Of a stretch of DNA of 64,000 nucleotides, positions 56,401 to 64,000 are shown in pieces. Position 1 is the first letter of the stretch, and each line of letters begins with the position of its first letter. Source of the DNA: Cyprinodon diabolis (lineage: Eukaryota > Chordata > Actinopteri > Cyprinodontiformes > Cyprinodontidae); NCBI GenBank assembly GCA_030533445.1, contig CM060068.1:32411510-32475509 (forward strand). The letters run 5' to 3'. Under the pieces are notes generated by a model that was not told the DNA's origin, searched no databases, and saw only the letters and a program-made list of their open reading frames with translations. Both the position numbers and the translations under genes were made by a program.

Positions 56401-57478
56401 TTGCTTAGAATTTGCAAGAAGAATTTACTCTAAGACTTTGTTTGGTAAAACCTGTTTGACCCTCGAGCCTGAGGAAGCTGTGGTGTGGGTGACGTTAAAA
56501 AGCTGTATTTTATGAAAACTGAATGAAACTTAGAAACCTAGCATTGCAATCCATTTAGTATTAGACTGGTGTTTTAAGATGAAAATAATATGAGATAATA
56601 ATAGAATTATGTACAAAAGAGCCATTTTCCAAATGCAAGAGGCTTTAAAGCATTCCAACAAAATTATAAAGGAATTATTTTATTATGGTATACAAAACAG
56701 AAGTATCTTATATAAGCTGTGTATCTTCTAGGATTTGCAGGAATGAGGGAATGTTTCAAGCATTTCCTAGTGGTATGCACAGCTCCCAAACAACTCCCAA
56801 TTTTTATAATCAGGCTGGTTTTTGTCTTTGTTTAGGAATTAATCCCCACTGTGTAGTAATTCTAAATGAAGTCCGGTTGTTGCCTGATGCAGAGTGGAGG
56901 AATACTGGGCAGCATGTGGCTGCTCCCTGGTAATGCTTGGTCTGAGTCTGGTTCAAGAGCAGGGCTAAGAAGGGCATGCATCAAGCAGTTTATGGTTTGG
57001 GGAAGAGGGTTTAGTTGTGAAAAGGCTTTGGGAGATTCTTATTGATTGGGTTTTAATTTGGTCGAGAGCTTCCCTTCAGCCCAAACACCGAGCTCCACCC
57101 ATCCCCCCTCAATCCTTCCCTCCAAATCCCAACTGAACCCATCCCCTTCCTGTCGCAGTGATAGTGAGAGAGTTGAGAAATCAGGGTGGTCTTCATGGCC
57201 GGTCAGAGCCAGCTGATGGGAGTAAACCAACTCAGCAGGCCTGTTGTTTGTGTTTGTTCTGTGTGTGTTTTTTGTGTAACTTGGTGTCACTCAGTTGAAT
57301 AGAATAACCTTTAAATCGGTTCACGTTTGGGAAACTTTATTGGCTTTTTTTCTATTTAAAAAAACAAAAAACAACGCTATCAATCATGCTATACTTTCAC
57401 AGGTGGTCGAGGCAGAATATCCAATTATTTTAAGCACATTATCAGCTGTAAAATCCATGATGAAATGCATCATTACAG
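50481..57478. other. Gene-free sequence with several GC-richer unique patches
   Basis: No gene is supported. Unique patches that could be conserved: 52060-52460 (includes TTATTACATTAGCAGC and GGCATGCAAATGGAGG, the latter holding an octamer-like ATGCAAAT), 53130-53420, and 54490-54720. A C-run lies at 55429-55440. ORFs, including a 130-codon minus frame at 55449-55841, show no family signature. Confidence 0.35.
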
Positions 57479-57958
57479 CAGTGCCCTGCTAAAGTAATCA
57501 GACTACTTGAATGTTTCCACAGTTGAAAAAGGTGCAAGAAGTTAGAGTGATTCTTGTGCCCTTTGCTGCCATTACACTTGTGAATAATTTTTTATGTCTT
57601 TTTTTTATATATTTATATACTAAAGTTTTACCACCTTTTCTTTGGAAACAGTTTAGGTACAATCAGATTTTATATCCACATGTGGTTTTAGGCCATTAAC
57701 ATATTCGATTGTTGCTATAAATGTTTATTTAAGAATTTTTGCCCTAATTTAAAGGTTTTTAGGCTTTAAACGTTTTTTCTCCAGTCTTTTTCCTTCTTAG
57801 CTCTCTCCCTTTCCCTTTTGAGCATAAAGAAGGTTACCGCAGTCTTTTTTTTTTGGTCTATCACATAAAATCCTCATAGAATTAATGAAAGTCTCAGGTT
57901 GTAATGTGTTAGAATATGAAAAAGTTCATAGGGTATGGATTATTTTCCAAGACACCAT
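57479..57958. mobile_element. Short Tc1-derived non-autonomous element
   Basis: The left end CAGTGCCCTGCTAAAGTAAT then CAGACTACTTGAATG matches the fish Tc1 terminus type (CAGTGCCTTGC...TATTCAGACCCCTTGAA). The right part (about 57855-57957: TCTATCACATAAAATCCTC, GGTTGTAATGTG, GAAAAAGTTCATAGGGTATG, CCAAGACACC) matches the other terminus in reverse. The two outer ends can be aligned as imperfect inverted repeats. The roughly 330 bp between has no transposase, so the element is internally deleted. Confidence 0.65.
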
Positions 57959-59476
57959 TTGGTCCCTCCCTTATCCATCTTTAACAAGGGTAAAAACAAC
58001 TGTAGGCCTTTTAGAGATACAGTCTTCCCTCCTGTGTTTACTTTACCAATCTAATCTCAGACCTAATCTTTCACAAGTTTTCTTTTCTCCTTTCTAATTT
58101 GCAACCTCAAAGAGGACAAAGGTATATGTCGAGTCTTAATTAGGTTAGTTATCTCTGCTGCTCCAAAAAAAAAGATAAAGTTCTCTCACCAGGACTGTTT
58201 CAAATTAACTTAATTGGATTTTTAGCAGAAACTCAGCAAATACTCAGGGTTAAACAAAGAGTGGGACACAAAGGAGGGGAAAGTTCCACACAAACAGTGC
58301 AGCATGAACTGAGAATTAAAGGTCCTTCTTAAGGGTCACGTTCAAGGTTCTCTTCTCTGTTTTTTCTCAACAACTAAAGAGAAAGGTGTAGTCTTGCTGC
58401 AAGGGGAGCTGACCTGGTCATCAGCACAGAGAGCCCGAGTAGGGGCCCCAGCCTCTGACTGAATGTAGCATAGGACTGAGAAGAAAAGGTGGCTAAGGAT
58501 ATATGAATGTGCTTAAAGTGTTTTTAAGCGCTTCAATCAGAATTTCAAAAGCAGAACCAAATAAAAATCTCCCTTATTCTTGGATTTGATTTGAATAATA
58601 TGAATTTCTGTCCGAGCAGCTTTTACCTTATAGTAATTCATGAATTATCTTGTTGTAAACACATAATTAGTACTATATCCATATGCATTCTTCTGTTATT
58701 AGTATAAAACACTGGTTGAAGTCATTTTCTTTTTAATCCAACATATTTGAGAAAGACAGGAGAAAAATGTTAGAATAAAGGGACTTTTTATATAAATTAT
58801 AAATATGATTAGTAGGCTGTTTTTGTCTCATCTAATATGTGAATTCTATCAAATTAACTCATCCAAAAGAAGAAGGGGTTGTATTAAAAATCCCAAGTTC
58901 TATACCAAGCCAAGGTGAGAAAATATTCCAGGCGGCAGTTTTATGATTACCAGAGAAAACAGATAAAACTATTCCCTTAGCCTAGTCTCTCAGGATAACC
59001 AATTAAGTTAGGTAAATATTGAGACAATTCTTCCCATATATTATTTACTCTGTACCCTCTGCAAGTTTAAATGAAATCTGTGGAACAAAAAGCTCAGATG
59101 AATAAAAAAGATTTTGATTATTTAAAAAAAAGTGCTGAGTGAAACTATTCATGCTAATTAAATGTAAATTATATTCCTTTAACACATCTTGTGAAGTTTT
59201 AAAAGTAAAATAGTTAATGTTATTGCGCTGGCTGTGTCATAAATTAGGACCTATTGTTTGCTGCTGTGATGTAAGGATGAGTTAATTAAGCACATTGATT
59301 GGTGCTGAATTGATGTAGAGTGTGGATTTTTAATTAGTGCATGCTTGACTGTGTTAAAACTCTTGTGGGCTATCTGTGTGGAGCCAAGTGGAACTGAGCA
59401 TATCAGTACAGAACAAAGCTCAGTGGACCTCAGACACAACATGGACTGCTTATGGTTTTCTAGCTTAAAAATTTTA
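57959..59476. other. Non-coding sequence, nothing recognisable
   Basis: AT-rich and gene-free. Confidence 0.4.
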
Positions 59477-59510
59477 AGCACACCCCCACCGTTTTAGGTG
59501 GGGGTGTGCT
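59477..59510. repeat. Perfect 14-bp-stem hairpin, 6-base loop
   Basis: AGCACACCCCCACC (59477-59490), loop GTTTTA, then GGTGGGGGTGTGCT (59497-59510). The stem is perfectly complementary and mostly G/C, standing out from AT-rich flanks. It is not part of a recognised element and no function can be assigned. Confidence 0.9.
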
Positions 59511-59983
59511 AATGACTTTAGAGAAGGACTTGTATCAGTGCAGATGTTGTTTCATCCACATGTGGAAAAGTATCTTGTGTCCACCTGTGTATTTGGGTAA
59601 CACTCCTCAGTCCATTAGTTTGTGTGTTTGACGTCCATATGCCATCCACCTGTCATAATAGCCTGTTTGTCCAGCTGCAGTTGAACTGCTTGTTTTCCCT
59701 CTTAGAGCTCTTCTTGGTCCACATGGGACAGCCTGCAGCTAACAGGGCCCCTCTGTCACATACATCCAATGAACTCAGCGGAGATGCAGGCTAAGGAACA
59801 GGGGCTCTCAAACTTCTCATGCATGGGTCCAAAACAGATTTATAGAGAAGGTCAAAGTTCTGAGGGAAATTGTGATGAGCAATTCATTTTATATTATTAC
59901 AAGTTAAAAGTAAAAGGTCTGACAATTGATCTCGACCCTAATTTGCTCAAAGTTACTTTTCACATAATACTTTTCAGAAAATA
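59511..59983. other. Non-coding sequence before LINE insertion
   Basis: Unique sequence with nothing recognisable. Confidence 0.4.
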
Positions 59984-59995
59984 TTGAGCCTTATT

Positions 59996-59997
<2 letters not shown>
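59984..59997. repeat. Target-site duplication, left copy
   Basis: TTGAGCCTTATTTT, identical to 60622-60635 on the other side of the LINE insertion. Confidence 0.85.
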
Positions 59998-60042
<45 letters not shown>

Positions 60043-60621
60043 TTTTTTCAAAGTTTTCAGTACAACATTAATAAGACAGAAGAGTTCGACATAGAGAGCA
60101 GTTGGCAAAAATACAGCTTGTTGAAAGTAGCGATGGATCATGGACCATCTTGAAGCACAGCACATTTTAACCTAAGCACTAAGAATCCCATTTTGACCAA
60201 AGTTTGTGAAAAATGTCCAGCTTCAAGTGAATTTTAAAAGTAATCTGTTCCAAGTTTCTTATTTCAGTCATGATTTCAATCCAATTTGAAATCGTGGGGG
60301 CTGACTGTGTCATCCATTTCTTAGTTATGGCTTTTTTTCCAGCAGCAAGCATTATATTCCAAAGGTATTTGTTTACTGTGTCCATTGCTGGTGTTTTTAG
60401 TCCAAGGTACATGGTCATGAAGTTGAAAGGGACAGTGACATTATAAACAGTTTGCATTACATTTTTCATGTCTTTCCAATATTTCTTGATAACTGGGCAT
60501 TCCCAAAACAAATTATAATGATGCGCCTTTAGGCACCCACATCTTCTCCAGCATCCAGTGTTCCCTTGTGAATAATGAGCGCTTTGACATGTTGTTATAA
60601 AGAAATGTAAAATAGTTTTCC
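59998..60621 (-). mobile_element. 5'-truncated L1/Tx1-like LINE insertion
   Basis: A 624-bp insertion between identical 14-bp target duplications. On the minus strand it starts inside the coding region, runs through the polyprotein C-terminus, then a short 3' UTR, and ends in an (AAAT)n tail (seen as TTTA units at 59998-60044 on the plus strand). 5' truncation, tail and duplication are all marks of target-primed reverse transcription. Confidence 0.85.
60179..60607 (-). pseudogene. LINE ORF2 C-terminal fragment
   Basis: About 140 codons open on the minus strand, ending at 60179. They include GNTGCWRRCGCLKAHHYN then LFWECPVIKKYWKDM, the Cys/His-rich C-terminal region of L1/Tx1-type ORF2 proteins (pattern CW-x-C-x...H-x...CP), followed by a hydrophobic/basic segment (WNIMLAAGKKAITKKWM). 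There is no start; endonuclease and reverse-transcriptase catalytic domains are lost to 5' truncation. The frame is intact, suggesting a fairly recent insertion. Confidence 0.7.
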
Positions 60622-60635
60622 TTGAGCCTTATTTT
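60622..60635. repeat. Target-site duplication, right copy
   Basis: TTGAGCCTTATTTT, perfect match to 59984-59997. Confidence 0.85.
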
Positions 60636-62798
60636 CTAACAAAAAAAAATGGAAAAAAATTCTAACACTATCCCAATGGAGCAAATGGGTTTATAATTGG
60701 CCAGAAACAGTTTGCATTTTCTCCCAGTTTATGCCATGGTTACATACCAATTCCCCTATGACTATGAACAAACAAACCCTCGACAAAATGTATATTTTAC
60801 ACATTTGTATATGCAAAACTAGATCAGTGAAAAAATGTGAGAATTGTTGTTGTTTTTTTTTCTTGGGCTCTAGTGGCCTTCATTCGATAGAGTACACTTA
60901 ATAATGACAGAAAGTCCCTCCCTGGTTGTCAGGGCCAGTCTGCATCTTTGATAATTTTGATGGTGTGTGCAAGCTGCAGTGACTTGCTATAGTGAAACCT
61001 GAAGAAAGAAGACAAACTGCATAGATATACATACAATTATCAATATAATAACGACTTAAAAACATCTAATCTCGCTTGTGATTTATTTTTATTTGGAAAA
61101 CACAAATGTTGATGCTGTATGATCTATGATCCATCAATCCATGTCAACCTAGAGTTTTGCTAATCATTCAGGTGGAATGTCAGTTGATGAAAGCAAAGTG
61201 AATCTGGTCAAGTTTACAAGTAAAAGACGGAATGTGAAGAGTTTGGATCAAATTTTCAGGAGTTCTAATATATAATAACAAATTCTGTACAGTTAATTAA
61301 CAGCCATGATGAACATGAGCTTTGAATAGAAAAATAGGATACCTGGCAGAATCTTCATTTCACTTCTTCATGGGTTTAATCGGAAGCACCCACTATTTTT
61401 TTTATTTATATATATTTTTTTACTATTTCTTGTTTTTTTAGGAAATATAAGCCCAATAGAGCATTGCACATCTGGAGAAAGAAGGATACAGATTGCTGCC
61501 CTGTTCCACTTTGTTTGGCACCCTTGCGGTTCCTAACACATGCCTTACTGTCTGACACTCTACTTCAATGTAGTCTGTTAGATTGTCTTTCTAGAGAGAA
61601 CACTCACATGATCACATCAAACAAAAGAGCCGGGGGCAGTGTTTATTATGTATGGTAGGTTTTAGCCTCTAGGTTTCTGGCATCCAGCTTTAGGAAGCTG
61701 AGAGCCGATGAGAGGCACATCACTAGTCTGTGGCGTACCAGTGATTGGGTAGAGCTCTGGGACCTGATTGCACAGCAAAGGCCTGGTTATTGTGCCTTGT
61801 GGGTACCCCTTGTTGAAGCACCATGTCTCAGTCTGGCTCCGCTTTAGACAAGCTTCCCATAGTGTTTAACTGTGCCATCAGCAAAAGCATAAAAGAGAGC
61901 AACATGTTAAAACACATCTGTCCCTTCCATGGCCAGATATTTATTGTTTTGTGTTGCTTTTCCTGTTTTTTTTTTGCTTTGCTAAGTTTTAAGCAATGAT
62001 CTCAGAATCTACATGTGTTTATTCATTTATTTTTTTTTAGAAAGGATGGGATTAATTGCCACTCCTCATGCTACAGACAGCTGAGGGCCCGGTTTGAGCA
62101 GGTCTTTGCTTCCCTGCTGTGTGTATTGATAAGCAGCCCTGAACCCTGTGGTCAGTGTTTAATTGTATTATTTGGAGTCCTCTAGTCACCCTCCTCTCTT
62201 TTCATTGATGGACGGGAGAACAAGTGTTCATTAATTTAAAAAGGTAATATGAGACAAGACATAGTTTCATGCAAATGTATTCATACGTAATACAAAATAT
62301 TGCAGATTAATAAAGTGAAAATCATTGCCTTCAAAAACAATGCTAAAAATATTCTGCAATATTTTAATTACCATAAGAAACCGCCATATTTACTCTAATA
62401 ACCATAAAAATCCAGCTTAACCAATTATTTTCAAAAGTCACCAAATTATTAACTAAACTGCAGTTATTTGCAATGTACACTCTGTATGTTTTTTGCTGTT
62501 GTAGTTCTGAAAAAGTATATCATGTTGTTTGAGAGCATTAATGAACTAATATACCTCCACCATAGCTATGGATCTTAGCAGCCCCTCTAGGGTAATCACC
62601 GTTCTCTTTGCTTCTTTGAATAGTTCTCCCCTTGTAAGTTCTACTGCCCTCTTTAATAAAAGAAAAGCCCAAAATGGTCACAGAAATAACTTGAATCTGA
62701 CAAAATCATAACAAACAAAAGTCATACGAAAATCATCAAATAAAAGTCATACACTTTTCAACTAAGCTTCAACAGTATGATTTAAAAAATAAACTCTA
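60636..62798. other. Gene-free sequence with one enhancer-like patch
   Basis: No gene is supported. 62040-62225 is unique and balanced in composition with GGGATTAATTGCC, TGTTTAATTGTATTATT and GTATTGATAAG motifs, a possible conserved element. Elsewhere T-runs and AT-rich DNA. Confidence 0.35.
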
Positions 62799-63790
62799 AA
62801 CATTACGCCGCATAACCTTTTGAGGCAATCACTGCAATCAGTCAATCCCTGTATCTGTCAATTAAACTTTTGAACCTCTCAGTAGGTATGTTGGCACACT
62901 TCTTATGAGCAAACTGCTCCAGTTGTCTTAGGTTTGAACAGTGCCTTTTCCAGAGAGCACGTTTCAGCTCTGATGACTCTGATTTAGGTCAGGCCTCATA
63001 GTCCTTTTAGTCACTCTTCTGTGTTTGTGTTCCTGGTCATTACAGGTCATTTTGGAAGACAACAAATAAAGACCACGCTTTCTGACACTGGGCAGAACAA
63101 TTCTTTCTAGAATCCCTTGATAGTTTTGAGATTTAATTTCACTATTCAAAGATTCAAGGCACCCTGTGTCAGATGAATTAAAGCAACCCCAGAGGATAAG
63201 AGAGCCTCCTCTATGTTTCACAGTAGGAAACATTTTTAAATGTCGTACTATGGTCAATTTTTCTTCTTTTGAATATAAAGTTGATGTTCCTAAGCAGAAC
63301 ATTAAATTGTCGTCTCATTTTTCTATAGGACTTCTTCCAGAACTTTGTGGCTTGTCAACATGTTGTTTAGCAAATTCCAGTCTGGCTTTCTTATGATGTG
63401 TTTAAGCAATAGTGTCCTCCTTGGTGATCTCCACTTTGGCAAACAATAACGGACGGTGCAATCTAATACTGATGTTCCTTGATTTTGAAGATTACCTTTA
63501 ACCTCTATAGAAGTTTTTTTCTGGGCACTACTGTTATCATTCTTATTATCTGTCCCTTTGATTTGTCATACATTTTCCTGTGTCCACATCCAGGGAGGTT
63601 GGCTACAGTCCCAATTTTTTTTAATAAAATTTGGAGCTGTAGTCGCAGCAACGTCAAGTTGGCTCGAATCCGTTTTATATCCTTTAACTATAATGTACTC
63701 ATCTATATTTTAATTTCTACTCTCCTGTGAAAACTCTCTCCTTTACTTCCTTGGGTCCATGTTGAGTGTGATACATACCATGTTACCCAA
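62799..63790 (-). mobile_element. Degenerate Tc1-like transposon with broken transposase
   Basis: The plus-strand text follows a fish Tc1 family closely: GCAAACTGCTCCAGTTGTCT, CTTTCTGACACTGGGCAG, AGAATCCCTTGATAGTTTTG, AGAGCCTCCTCTATGTTTC, CTTTGTGGCTTGTCAACATG, and a non-coding end TTGGGTCCATGTTGAGTGTG. The minus strand retains transposase pieces: TVKHRGGSLILWGCF (about 63162-63207), LEQFAHKKCANIPTERF toward the C-terminus, and HTH-side pieces such as GTVANLPGCG. Many stops, frameshifts and deletions; the catalytic Asp/Glu cannot be aligned in one frame. Terminal repeats were not resolved. Confidence 0.75.
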
Positions 63791-63804
63791 GGAGAGTTAT
63801 TAGT

Positions 63805-64000
63805 AGTGCAATCTACAAATATGGCCCTTATGGAAGAGTGACAAGAGGCAGGGATTGTTTAAAAGAAACCCACAAAACATGTTCGGAATACAGCTCACAT
63901 AGAGAAAAAGTGCCCCAATCAGATTAGCCGAAACTGGAGAAATCCAAATTTATTTCACATTTCAGACATTCAGTTCTAATTTTCGCATTAATCTGAAGAA
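63805..64000 (+). mobile_element. Second Tc1-like transposase fragment (runs off window end)
   Basis: ATATGGCCCTTATGGAAGAG then TGACAAGAGGCAGGGATTG and GCTCACATAGAGAAAAAGTG resemble, on the plus strand, the Tc1 transposase stretch reading LYGRVARRK...H...TANMWKKV. It lies in the opposite direction to the neighbouring relic and is decayed, with frame changes. It is cut off by the window edge. Weak but consistent. Confidence 0.4.

Overview
The window is vertebrate genomic DNA from a ray-finned (teleost) fish, probably a percomorph-type genome. The evidence is spliced vertebrate-type genes with GT-AG introns, two Zic-family genes without the long alanine and proline tracts of mammals, dense microsatellites, many Tc1/mariner remnants, and a tRNA-derived SINE whose tail reads (ATCC)n on the + strand. 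No bacterial, plasmid or phage content was seen.

Bases 1-9060 hold the only recognisable host genes. zic5 runs on the minus strand: its ATG is at 566-568 and its first 189 codons are present before the window edge cuts it off. zic2a runs on the plus strand with coding exons 5602-6580, 7674-7837 and 7958-8152, encoding 445 residues with five C2H2 zinc fingers. The genes stand head to head with 5033 bp between their ATGs. This is the conserved vertebrate ZIC5-ZIC2 arrangement, and linkage to zic5 is what suggests the 'a' paralogue. The interval between them holds CCAAT boxes near both genes, TCF/LEF and SOX-type motifs including a perfect ACAAAG-ACG-CTTTGT inverted repeat, and several simple repeats. 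Both genes encode transcription factors of the early dorsal neural tube and forebrain, and the shared interval is where common control would be expected.

Bases 9061-64000 contain no gene I can support. The short ORFs there are simple-repeat translations, transposon debris or chance frames. The interval looks like a gene desert next to a developmental regulator and contains scattered patches rich in homeodomain-like motifs that are candidate enhancers. Mobile elements are layered through it: a 995-bp internally deleted Tc1/mariner copy with TA target duplications and near-perfect inverted repeats (17931-18925); older Tc1 relics at 21591-22860, 25690-26466, 57479-57958, 62799-63790 and 63805-64000; LINE pieces at 15121-15440, 20340-21340 and 45300-45480; a 5'-truncated L1/Tx1-like LINE at 59998-60621 with a 14-bp target-site duplication; a 471-bp MITE (44058-44528); and three copies of one SINE family near 30.9, 32.5 and 34.3 kb. 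At least fifteen long microsatellites punctuate the sequence.

I found no clearly undescribed biological system. The points most worth a second look are the inverted SOX/TCF-type site between the two zic genes, upstream ORFs in the zic2a leader, a Ser-to-Cys change beside a zinc-binding cysteine of zic2a, the palindromic homeodomain-type and X-box-type motifs in the desert, and an isolated perfect 14-bp-stem hairpin at 59477-59510. Homology calls are from motif recognition and memory of the families; no search was run.
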